From an uncultured Arenimonas sp. (GTDB taxonomy: Bacteria > Pseudomonadota > Gammaproteobacteria > Xanthomonadales > Xanthomonadaceae): a DNA stretch of 6,856 bases. Below the pieces are notes generated by a model. That model searched no databases, was not told the origin of the DNA, and saw nothing but the letters and a program-made list of their open reading frames with translations. The translations under genes were made by a program, and so were the position numbers. The stretch lies in NCBI GenBank assembly GCA_946885815.1, contig CAMPHE010000092.1, forward strand, positions 1 to 6,856. The letters are read 5' to 3'. Positions 1-6,652 of the stretch are shown one piece after another (positions within the stretch are counted from its first letter, which is position 1; each line of letters starts with the position of its first letter).

Positions 1-2
1 CG

Positions 3-1334
3 TCGAGGTTGTGCACCAGCACCCAGACGTTCCGCGATTCGCCCGGCACGCTCGTCGCGACCGGACCGGGGCACGTCGAGCGGCTCGAGCCGGTCGACCT
101 GCGCATCGGTTACGGCGACGACACGATCGCGGGCGCCGCCGACCGGGCCGGCTTCGTCACCGTCCGGAGCGACGGCGGGACGGTGGCCGGCACGTTACCG
201 GTGTTCGTCCGCGTCCGCCCGGCCGGCGAGCCGGTGGCCGCGGCGGTGCCGCTGGTCGACGGCGTGCCGCACGACTTCGCGCTCGCCGCCGGCGCGACGC
301 ACCCGCGCACCCTCGTCGACGTGCCGGCCGGGGCGACGCGGCTTCGCGTCACGTCCGACAGCGACGAGGACATCGACCTGTACCTGGTGCCGGTGGAACC
401 GCTGACGCTCGATCCGGAGGACCCGGCCATCGCCGAGGCGCCGCCGCTGGCCGGCGCGCGCGCGAGCGCCACGGGCCCCGGGGGCGACGAGATCGTCGAG
501 GTCACCGCACTGATCAACCCCGGGCGCTGGTACGTGGTCGTCCGCAACAAGTCCGCATCGACGGCGCATTACACGCTGACCGCGCAGATCGACGCAGTCG
601 CGCCGGTGGTGCGCGACGGCAGCTATTTCAATCCCGACCGCAGCGGCAGCGGCCTGTTCCTGTACCCCGCGGGTAATCAGTGGACGGGCCTCTGGTACAC
701 CTACCGCGACGACGGCACGCCCACCTGGTATTACCTGCAGAACCTGCAGCCGGGCGCCGATGGCGTGTGGACCAGCGCGCTGTACCGGTCGGCGTGGGAC
801 GGTGATTCCAACGACCTCACGGCGATCGGGCACGCGACGGTGACGCCCGTCGGCGCCGACGCGTTCGTGCTGACCTATCGCCTCGACGGCGCCGCCGGTT
901 CGCAGCCGTACGAGATGTTCGGCCGCGGCTGCCCGCTGGGCGGGGCGGTCGACGTCAGCGGCACCTGGTACGACCCGGCGCGCGCCGGCACGGGCTACAG
1001 CGTGCAGATGTTCCCGGACTACGAGTACTACGCCGCGTACTACTACGACGACCAGGGCGTCGCGCGCTTCGTCGCCGCCGAACGCGACGGCTTCGGCGGC
1101 ACCGAGGCGGAACTGGTGATCCAGCAGCTCGCCGGCGACTGCCCGACCTGCGCATGGACCGGTGCCCCGCAGCGCGAGGACATCGGGGTCCTGCGCCGGC
1201 GCATCCTGTCGGGCCAGTTCCAGTACATCGACACCGACCTGGAATTCGTCGCGCCGCTGGCCGGGGGCTGGACGACGACGGACGCAGTGGTGCCGCTGGG
1301 CGGGCCCGACTCGCTGCAAGGGTGTGCACCCTGA
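3..1334 (+). CDS. C-terminal part of a secreted multidomain protein (PPC-like domain plus duplicated C-terminal module), 5' end outside window
   Basis: The reading frame is open to the left edge with no stop, and the only nearby start-like codon (TTG at 9) has no ribosome site, so this is the tail of a longer gene. Visible order: a small beta domain (about 51-215); a PPC-like domain (about 258-590) with the typical DIDLYLV strand and closing GRWYVVVRN strand; then a module in two related halves, 618-932 (GSYFN, GLWYTY, DGTPTWYYLQ, ending GRGC) and 960-1325 (GTWYDPARAGTGYS). Four cysteines (codons at 930, 1140, 1149, 1323) match the next gene; two form CPTC. The whole visible part aligns to the last ~430 residues of the downstream protein. 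PPC domains usually sit behind catalytic domains of secreted peptidases, so the missing N-terminus could be an S8-type protease, but nothing here shows that. No catalytic motif is visible. The protein is probably secreted or surface exposed (inference). Confidence 0.9.
   Translation, partial: SRLCTSTQTFRDSPGTLVATGPGHVERLEPVDLRIGYGDDTIAGAADRAGFVTVRSDGGTVAGTLPVFVRVRPAGEPVAAAVPLVDGVPHDFALAAGATHPRTLVDVPAGATRLRVTSDSDEDIDLYLVPVEPLTLDPEDPAIAEAPPLAGARASATGPGGDEIVEVTALINPGRWYVVVRNKSASTAHYTLTAQIDAVAPVVRDGSYFNPDRSGSGLFLYPAGNQWTGLWYTYRDDGTPTWYYLQNLQPGADGVWTSALYRSAWDGDSNDLTAIGHATVTPVGADAFVLTYRLDGAAGSQPYEMFGRGCPLGGAVDVSGTWYDPARAGTGYSVQMFPDYEYYAAYYYDDQGVARFVAAERDGFGGTEAELVIQQLAGDCPTCAWTGAPQREDIGVLRRRILSGQFQYIDTDLEFVAPLAGGWTTTDAVVPLGGPDSLQGCAP
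51..1334 (+). repeat. Paralogous tail tract, copy 1
   Basis: Coding tract homologous to 3890-5173; both tracts run to the stop codon and both are 1284 bases with the boundaries chosen here. By eye, identity is highest in the first half of the C-terminal module (roughly two thirds of residues) and lower in the small beta domain and the PPC-like domain. The best nucleotide match is 711-740 against 4547-4576, with 29 of 30 bases identical (the DGTPTWYYLQ codons). This is divergent gene-family duplication or module sharing, not a recent perfect repeat. Confidence 0.8.
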
Positions 1335-1350
1335 GGGGCTGGCGCCTCGC

Positions 1351-1356
1351 TATACT
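1351..1356 (+). promoter_or_regulatory. Possible -10 box (TATACT) for the NHL-repeat gene
   Basis: TATACT differs from the sigma-70 consensus TATAAT at one base and stands out as the only AT-rich hexamer in the 68-base gap. It lies 46 bases before the ATG at 1403, which would give a leader of about 40 bases. No convincing -35 hexamer is seen 16-18 bases upstream, where the DNA is the end of the preceding gene (ACCCTG at 1328-1333), and there is no TGn extension. If real, the second gene can be transcribed independently of the first. Confidence 0.4.
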
Positions 1357-1402
1357 CCGCGCCGCCGCGACCCGCACCGGGCGCCGAACGTTCGGGATTC
1401 CC

Positions 1403-4400
1403 ATGTCGTCCTCCGTTTCCGCCCGCCGCCTTCCGCGATGGACGTCGGCCTGTTTCGCGCTTTTCGCCACCCTCGCGGCCGGGCACGCCTTCGCCCAGGC
1501 GATCGACACGTTCGCCGGCGGCGGCACGCTGACGGCCGACGGGACGCATCGCACGGCGCTGAAGCTGGTCGCGCCCTCGGCCGTGGTGGTCCGGGGCAGC
1601 GACGTGTACGTGGCGGACGCCGGCCGGATCCGCCGCATCGGCGCCGACGGACTGGCGACCACGGTCGCCGGCACCGGCGTCTCCGGCTTCGCCGGCGACG
1701 GCGGTCCGGCGACGTCGGCGCAGGTCAGCCGCGTCTCCGCACTGGCGTTCGCGCCGGACGGCAGCCTGTGGTTCGCCGATGCCGGCAACCTGCGCGTGCG
1801 TCGGATCGATGCCGACGGCATCGTCAGCACCGTCGCCGGCAACGGCACCGGGCCGGACGCGGGGGCCAGCGGCGCGGCCACCGGGCTGGCGCTCGGCGAT
1901 ATCCGCGGCCTCGCCCTCGACAGCCAGGGGCGCGCCTACATCGCGTCGCCCAGGCTCGTGCGCCGGATGGACGCCGACGGTACCGCGACGGTGGTCGCGG
2001 GGCTGCTGTCGTGCAGCAACACCCTTCGCGAGGGCGATCCGGCGTGGAACGCGTGCTTCCGCGGCATCACCGCGATCGCCGTCGACAGCGACGAGATGTT
2101 CATCGTCGAAACGGGCGACGAGCGCGTCTGGCGCGTCGACCACAAGCAGGCGCTGCGCTACACCGCGCGCAACCTCGCGGCCGATGGCGTGACCCAGGCC
2201 GACGTGCGGCTGATGAGCAGCGTCGCGATCGATCCGTGGAACCGCGCGTACGTCTCGCATCGCGACCATCCGCGCGTCGACCGTTTCGAATCGCCGGTCG
2301 GGCCGATCGCGTTCGCGGGCAACGGCACCGCGGGTTTTTCCGGCGACGGTGGAGCCGCCACCGCCGCGCAGCTCGACGACCCGGGGCAGATCGCCCTCGG
2401 CCAGGGCCGGCTCTACGTCGTCGACGCCGGCAACGACCGCGTCCGCGTCGTGCCGCTGCCGTCGCTGCCGGTACCGGCCCGGCCGCCGCCGCCGCGCGTG
2501 CTCGCGGGCTCCCAGGAGGCCTACCTGTGGCTGGCGCCGGCGCCGCAGCCGGGCGCCAGCCCGGTGACCGGGTACACAGTCGAAGCCGTCGAGATCGATA
2601 CCGGTGTCGTCACCGTGCTGGATCCCGACGCCGGCACGCTGCAGATGAACCGCGTGATCACCGGGCTCAACCCGGGCGATTTCTACCGCTTCCGCGTCGT
2701 CGCGCACAACGCGCACGGCGCCGGTGCGCCGTCGGGATATTCGGAGCAGGTGCAGCCGATCAACCTGATCCGCGCCGTGATCCCGGAGCGGCTCGAAGTC
2801 GTGGAAGGCGACGAGGGCCTGAAGGACGTCGTGGTGCGGATCGACATCCCGGAGCGGCTGCCGCGCGACATCGTATGGGACGTGAGCCTGCGCGACACGG
2901 CCGGCGTCGAGCCCGGCATCGACTACGAGGCTGCCTCGCCGCTGCGCATGACCATCCCGGCCGGCGAACTCGGGGGCTCTTTCAAGGTGCGGGTGCGCGG
3001 CGACACCGATGTCGAATACGACGAGATGCTTCGCATGCACCACTCGATCGTCAGCGGCCCGCGCGTGTACATCAACACGCACAGCGACCTGATGATCCTC
3101 AACGACGACGAGCCGCCACCGCCGCCGGACGTTCCCGGCACCGTCGACGACCAGTTCCGGCTGGCCGAAAACGCCGCCGCGACGACGCTGGCGGTACTCG
3201 CGAACGACGCCATCGATGCGTCGAAGCTGGTGTCCGGTCTCGCGGTGACCACCGAGCCGCTGCTGGGCAGCGTGGCGGTGGACGATGCCGGCACGCCCGG
3301 GCGGGGCGACGACATCCTGCGTTACACCCCGGCGGCGGACCGCACCGGCACCGACGTCTTCTCGTACTCCCTGTGCTACGCGGAAGGCTGCGCCGAGGCC
3401 ATGGTGACGGTGCACCTGAAGCCGGTGGCCGACGTGTCGCTGACGCTCGGGGCGCGGTCCGGCGCTCGCGACGTGCCGCTGGTGTCGACGCGCGACCGGC
3501 ACGCCACCTCGTATCGCGCGACGCCGCTCGTGTCGCCGCGCATCGCCTACGGCGAGTACAACTCGTTCACCATCGACGTGCCGGCCGGCGACCCGCGACG
3601 CGACTGGCGGCTGCTCGTCGATGCGCGGGGCACGGCGGCGGACGCCGACTTCGAGCTGAAGGTCAGCGTCGACGCGGACGGCGACTTCTGGGACGACCCG
3701 GAAGAAGTGCGCTGCCATTCGGCGATGGGCACCCAGCACCAGCGCTGCGAGTTGCCGGTCCAGGTGGGCCCCGACGGCGGCACGATCGCCTACTGGGTTC
3801 GCGTCGTGCAGCGCAACTCGGTACCGGTGGTGATGGACGTGTTCGAAGTACCCATGGTCGACGCCGATGGCGACACCGGCGAAGGCGTGCTCGCGGCCAC
3901 CGCCCCGTCCCGTCTGGCGAAGGGCGACGCGTTCGCTCTGCGCCTGGGCTGGGACGTGCCGTCGGCTTACGACGGCGCGGTGCGCGCCGGCTATCTGCGC
4001 GTCCGCGAGAACGGCCAGCCGGCGGGCGAGGTGCCGGTGCGGCTGGAATTCACGCAGCCGGCGCTGACGGCGCGGCCGCTGCTGCCCGGCGAAAAGCGCC
4101 TGTTCGAGATCGCCGAAGGCACCACCGATGCGCGCGTGTTCGTGGATGTGCCGGAGGGCGCCACGTCGCTTTCCGTCACCGCCGACAACGCGTATGCGCA
4201 CGACGTGTACCTGGTGAAGGGCGCGGCGTCGGATCCGGCGACATCTGCGATCGTGGCGTCGCCGTCGATCGCAGGCGCGGCGCAGTCCGCGCTGGGTATC
4301 ACCCATACCAAGACGCTGACGCTCGACGCGCCGCAGCTGACGCCCGGGCGCTGGTACGTCGTGACCCGCGCGCGCGAGTACGGCGAACCGGGCGGTCGTA

Positions 4401-5173
4401 CGCGCCTGTTTCTGGAGGCGACCATCGAGGGCGCCGCGCCGGTCGTGCGCCCCGGCAGCTACTTCAACGCGGCGCGACCGGGCCATGGCCTGCTGCTGTA
4501 TCCGGCGGCCGACCAGTGGGCGGGGCTCTGGTACACGTACCTGGAGGACGGCACGCCCACCTGGTACTACCTGCAGGCGCCGGCGCCCGCGATCGACGGC
4601 GTCTGGACGTCGAAGCTGTTCCGGTCGACGTGGCAGGGCACCGGCAACCATCTCGTGGCCGTCGGCCACGCGGTGTTGACGCCGAGCGGCCCGGACGCCT
4701 TCCAGCTCAGCTACATGGTCGACGGCGTCGCTGGCTCCGAACCGCTGGGCGCGCTTGGCCGCGGCTGTCCGATGCTGTCGGGCCAGCCCGTGGATGCCAG
4801 TTCGCACTGGTTCGATCCGGCCCGCGCCGGCAGCGGCTACAGCGTGCAGCTGTGGCCCGACTACGAGTTCCACGCCGCGTTCCTTTACGACGGGCAGGGC
4901 ATGGCGCGCTTCCTCACCGCCGAAAGCGGCGATTTCGCCGGCGCCGACGCCACGCTGGTGCTCGAACAGCTGCAGGGCTTCTGCCCGACGTGCGCGGCGG
5001 TCGCGCCGACGCGGCAGCCGGTCGGCACGATCCGTCGGCTCTTCGGCGAGGGCGGGCTCACCCGCGTGCAGGTCGACGCGATGTTCGACGCGCCGCTGGC
5101 CGGCGACTGGATCGTCGACGACCGCGTGGTGCTGCTCGGCGGCCCGGGGTCGACGCAGGGCTGCGCGCCCTGA
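1403..5173 (+). CDS. Secreted multidomain NHL-repeat protein (six-bladed propeller, Fn3-, Calx-beta-, Ig-like and PPC-like domains, shared C-terminal module)
   Basis: 1256 aa. The ATG at 1403 is chosen because a signal peptide follows at once (arginines at 8, 9 and 12, hydrophobic core to about 26, AFA/QA cleavage after residue 31); the ribosome site is weak. Six NHL-type blades are visible, with core strands at 68-79, 122-135, 178-189, 233-245, 282-295 and 337-350, plus TVAG and GFxGDGG turns (95-101, 311-317); six NHL repeats normally close a propeller. A proline linker (351-364) leads to an Fn3-like domain (365-452), a Calx-beta-like domain (457-569, starting near VVEGDEG), PPPPP (571-575), an Ig/cadherin-like domain (579-673, with the VLANDAID motif), an unassigned segment (675-825) with two DADGD loops, a small beta domain (830-884), a PPC-like domain (893-1009) and the two-part module (1018-1256; C1122, C1194, C1197, C1254). 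The propeller is likely a ligand- or protein-binding platform outside the cytoplasm. No enzyme signature is seen. The exact role is unknown. Confidence 0.94.
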   Translation: MSSSVSARRLPRWTSACFALFATLAAGHAFAQAIDTFAGGGTLTADGTHRTALKLVAPSAVVVRGSDVYVADAGRIRRIGADGLATTVAGTGVSGFAGDGGPATSAQVSRVSALAFAPDGSLWFADAGNLRVRRIDADGIVSTVAGNGTGPDAGASGAATGLALGDIRGLALDSQGRAYIASPRLVRRMDADGTATVVAGLLSCSNTLREGDPAWNACFRGITAIAVDSDEMFIVETGDERVWRVDHKQALRYTARNLAADGVTQADVRLMSSVAIDPWNRAYVSHRDHPRVDRFESPVGPIAFAGNGTAGFSGDGGAATAAQLDDPGQIALGQGRLYVVDAGNDRVRVVPLPSLPVPARPPPPRVLAGSQEAYLWLAPAPQPGASPVTGYTVEAVEIDTGVVTVLDPDAGTLQMNRVITGLNPGDFYRFRVVAHNAHGAGAPSGYSEQVQPINLIRAVIPERLEVVEGDEGLKDVVVRIDIPERLPRDIVWDVSLRDTAGVEPGIDYEAASPLRMTIPAGELGGSFKVRVRGDTDVEYDEMLRMHHSIVSGPRVYINTHSDLMILNDDEPPPPPDVPGTVDDQFRLAENAAATTLAVLANDAIDASKLVSGLAVTTEPLLGSVAVDDAGTPGRGDDILRYTPAADRTGTDVFSYSLCYAEGCAEAMVTVHLKPVADVSLTLGARSGARDVPLVSTRDRHATSYRATPLVSPRIAYGEYNSFTIDVPAGDPRRDWRLLVDARGTAADADFELKVSVDADGDFWDDPEEVRCHSAMGTQHQRCELPVQVGPDGGTIAYWVRVVQRNSVPVVMDVFEVPMVDADGDTGEGVLAATAPSRLAKGDAFALRLGWDVPSAYDGAVRAGYLRVRENGQPAGEVPVRLEFTQPALTARPLLPGEKRLFEIAEGTTDARVFVDVPEGATSLSVTADNAYAHDVYLVKGAASDPATSAIVASPSIAGAAQSALGITHTKTLTLDAPQLTPGRWYVVTRAREYGEPGGRTRLFLEATIEGAAPVVRPGSYFNAARPGHGLLLYPAADQWAGLWYTYLEDGTPTWYYLQAPAPAIDGVWTSKLFRSTWQGTGNHLVAVGHAVLTPSGPDAFQLSYMVDGVAGSEPLGALGRGCPMLSGQPVDASSHWFDPARAGSGYSVQLWPDYEFHAAFLYDGQGMARFLTAESGDFAGADATLVLEQLQGFCPTCAAVAPTRQPVGTIRRLFGEGGLTRVQVDAMFDAPLAGDWIVDDRVVLLGGPGSTQGCAP
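3890..5173 (+). repeat. Paralogous tail tract, copy 2
   Basis: Second copy of the tract at 51-1334, covering residues 830-1256 of the NHL-repeat protein. Shared landmarks in the same order are the AGEVPV-type strand, PGRWYVV, GSYFN, GLWYTY, DGTPTWYYLQ, GRGCP, DPARAGSGYSVQ, CPTC, PLAGDW and the final QGCAP. Homology ends upstream at about the window edge of copy 1, so the true left boundary of the shared region cannot be set here. Confidence 0.8.
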
Positions 5174-5191
5174 TCGACGGATCCGTGTGTG

Positions 5192-5221
5192 GGGCGCGCG
5201 TCGCGATCGCAGTGCGCGCCC
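5192..5221. terminator. Hairpin between convergent genes, possible bidirectional terminator
   Basis: GGGCGCGC at 5192-5199 pairs perfectly with GCGCGCCC at 5214-5221. Two G-U pairs extend the stem inward, and the loop contains the palindrome GCGATCGC (5203-5210). It lies 18 bases after the stop of the NHL-repeat gene and 5 bases beyond the stop of the small minus-strand gene. There is no T tract on either side, so it is not a textbook intrinsic terminator. It may mark the 3' ends of both transcripts or simply reflect GC-rich sequence. Confidence 0.4.
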
Positions 5222-5226
5222 GCCGG

Positions 5227-5466
5227 TCAGGGCTGCAGCGCGGCCTGCAGCTTCGCCTGGTCGATGTGCTGCTCGAACTCCGAGATGCGACCGTTCACCG
5301 CGGGGTGGGACATCAGTTCCTGCATCCCGATCTGGCCGAGATACTCGAACGCGACCTTGATCGACTGGCTGCCGTCGCTCGCGAGCATCGTCTGCATCTC
5401 CGCCTGGTAGTCCTGCGTCACCAGGCGCATGAACAGCGCGGCGAGATCGCGGTTGGACTGCTCCAC
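5227..5466 (-). CDS. Small helical protein, unknown function (start uncertain)
   Basis: From GTG at 5466 this is 79 aa ending KLQAALQP. The composition is balanced, third codon positions are almost all G or C, and the sequence is strongly amphipathic (for example NRDLAALFMRLVTQDYQAEM, then SEFEQHIDQAKLQAAL), predicting mostly alpha-helix. There is no signal peptide, membrane segment or cysteine. The start is doubtful: GTG 5466 has no Shine-Dalgarno sequence, and the in-frame codons just upstream (NLSAATPAA) look like a natural N-terminus. CTG at 5488-5490, preceded nine bases earlier by GGAA, would give 87 aa. No ATG, GTG or TTG occurs in frame between 5466 and about 5760, although the frame stays open. 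It converges on the NHL-repeat gene and follows the DUF1176 gene in the same direction, but the hairpin at 5570-5589 may separate their transcripts. I do not recognise a family. Confidence 0.7.
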   Translation of the reverse strand: MEQSNRDLAALFMRLVTQDYQAEMQTMLASDGSQSIKVAFEYLGQIGMQELMSHPAVNGRISEFEQHIDQAKLQAALQP

Positions 5467-5559
5467 CGCGGCCGGCGTCGCCGCCGACAGGTTGCTGATT
5501 TCCGGATGCGCCCGGGGGCCTGCCGAAGGGAGGAACGCGTGCGAGGCGCGGGCCCGGAG

Positions 5560-5588
5560 ATTGTCGGGGGTTGCCGCGGGGGCGGCAA
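5560..5588 (-). promoter_or_regulatory. Possible promoter of the small minus-strand gene
   Basis: On the minus strand TTGCCG (5588-5583) is followed after exactly 17 bases by GACAAT (5565-5560); each hexamer matches four of six consensus positions. It lies downstream of the DUF1176 stop and would start transcription near 5553, leaving a leader of about 60-90 bases before the candidate starts. The -35 and spacer coincide with the inverted repeat at 5570-5589. The match is modest and could be chance. Confidence 0.3.
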
Positions 5589-5589
5589 C
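5570..5589 (-). terminator. Perfect 8-bp hairpin after the DUF1176 gene
   Basis: GTTGCCGC (5570-5577), a GGGG loop (5578-5581) and GCGGCAAC (5582-5589) form a perfect stem-loop on either strand. It begins 10 bases after the end of the DUF1176 stop codon, which fits a transcription stop or a 3'-end-stabilising hairpin for that mRNA. A run of C, not U, follows the stem on the minus strand, so an intrinsic terminator is not fully supported. It also overlaps a possible promoter for the small downstream gene, where it could instead be an operator. Confidence 0.45.
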
Positions 5590-5599
5590 AACCTTCGGC

Positions 5600-6652
5600 T
5601 CAGTCCCCGCCCCGTTCGACTTCGGCCACGTGCGTCGGCAGCGACCACGCCCCGCCCGGGGCGACGAAACGGCACATGCCGGTGCTCGACGAAGCGGTCG
5701 GCACGAAGCGCGTGCCGTCCCAGCTCCATGCGTCCTCGCTCCAGCAGTCGCCGAGGCCGCGGCTCTTGTGCGAGGCGGTGATCGTGCCGTCGGCGTAGTC
5801 GGTGCCCAACGTCGTCACCAGCACCGGGTTCCACGGCGGCTCGTCGTCGATCACCCAGTAGCCGCGGCCGGCGTTGTAGGCGGCGAGCCAGCAGCGGTGC
5901 GAGACGAGCAGCTTGTCTTCGGACAGCCGCACGACCTCGAGCGGAGTGTAGGGCGCGTCGGGATCGAGCAGGTCGAAGCACTCGTCGTCCTCGCCGAGCG
6001 CCGCGTCGAGCGCGTCGCGCAGTTTTTCGGAATCGTCGACGTACTGCAGATCCTCGCCATCGCGCACGGTGAGCGGCGGGATGCGCACCACCGGCGGCGG
6101 CGCCGGCGGCGGCACCGCCGTTTCGTCGCGCGTGCCGGGCTTCACGAGCGCGCCGCGTGTGCCGACGCGCCCCTGCGCGTCGTCCATCTTCAGCAGCACC
6201 GCGGTCGCACCGCGCGTCGACAGCGCCCAGCGGCGGCCGTCGTCGGCGAGAAAGGCGATCGTGCCGTCGCCCGCCAGCACCGGCAGCATCGCGTCGACGT
6301 AATCGCGCGGGAGCTGGCCGCTGAAATCGGCGAGCGTCACGCGGCCGAGCAGCGTGCCGTCGATCCAGAGCGTCACCGCCTGTTCCTCGCCGGCCGCGAA
6401 CGGGTCCTCGCCGTAGTGGCCGAGCATCAGCTGGCCGGTCACCGGCGCCTGCGGTCCGGCGGCCCGCGTGAGCAGCACCGAGAGTGCGGCGGCCGTTTCC
6501 GCTTCCTCGTCATGGTAGCCGGCGGCGCGACAGGTGCCGGTGTTGTCGCAGGCCAGTTCCCAGTCGTAGTGGGCGAAGACGACCGGTTCGGGCGCCGCGG
6601 CGCAGACGGGAAGGGTGAACGCGGAAGCGAGGCAAAGCGTCAGTCGAATCAT
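5600..6652 (-). CDS. DUF1176 family periplasmic protein
   Basis: 350 aa. The N-terminus is a signal peptide (hydrophobic core 4-17, cleavage likely after AAA near residue 20). LPVC at 14-17 is a poor lipobox because V precedes the cysteine. DUF1176 hallmarks are present: DWELACDNTGTCRAAGY at 30-46, the central WIDG and GQLP region, and the C-terminal block WSWDGTRFVPT with STGMCRFVAPGGAW (309-336). The usual length for the family is similar. A proline-rich linker (181-193) splits it into two halves. The mature part has six cysteines (35, 41, 225, 254, 303, 327), enough for three disulfides and fitting the periplasm. The start is fixed by GAGGAG five bases upstream and by the ATGA overlap with the stop of the preceding membrane-protein gene, so the two are co-transcribed and likely translationally coupled. 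The family has no established biochemical function. Confidence 0.92.
   Translation of the reverse strand: MIRLTLCLASAFTLPVCAAAPEPVVFAHYDWELACDNTGTCRAAGYHDEEAETAAALSVLLTRAAGPQAPVTGQLMLGHYGEDPFAAGEEQAVTLWIDGTLLGRVTLADFSGQLPRDYVDAMLPVLAGDGTIAFLADDGRRWALSTRGATAVLLKMDDAQGRVGTRGALVKPGTRDETAVPPPAPPPVVRIPPLTVRDGEDLQYVDDSEKLRDALDAALGEDDECFDLLDPDAPYTPLEVVRLSEDKLLVSHRCWLAAYNAGRGYWVIDDEPPWNPVLVTTLGTDYADGTITASHKSRGLGDCWSEDAWSWDGTRFVPTASSSTGMCRFVAPGGAWSLPTHVAEVERGGD

Noticed and set aside
1..36. First bases read on the minus strand as a beta-strand-like peptide (VWVLVHNLD), suggesting a short inverted or chimeric end
   Set aside because: The antisense phase that shares wobble positions often gives plausible peptides in GC-rich DNA, and a stretch of this length can do so by chance. 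Only the flanking sequence could show a real inversion.
1341..1385. GGCGCC palindromes at 1341-1346 and 1380-1385 flanking the TATACT box, as possible operator halves
   Set aside because: Six-base GC palindromes are expected by chance at this base composition and no longer symmetry surrounds them.
1403..1498. Tat signal from the ARR at residues 7-9 of the NHL-repeat protein
   Set aside because: The residues after RR are LPRW, not the RRxFLK-type consensus, so a Sec signal peptide is the better reading.
1043..4873. Very long open frame on the minus strand opposite the two large genes (about 1276 codons)
   Set aside because: Its product is rich in Arg, His and Ala without domain patterns. Such frames arise opposite high-GC genes because the wobble positions coincide. 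The plus-strand frame carries the signal peptide and recognisable domains.
1162..5781. Plus-strand open frame of about 1539 codons in another phase, running through the second gene and beyond
   Set aside because: Arg/Gly/Ala-rich low-complexity translation with no motifs. It is a shadow of the NHL-repeat gene and runs antisense through the small minus-strand gene.
6601..6652. Lipoprotein signal in the DUF1176 protein (LPVC at residues 14-17)
   Set aside because: Valine directly before the cysteine does not fit the lipobox, and a normal AAA cleavage site follows at once.
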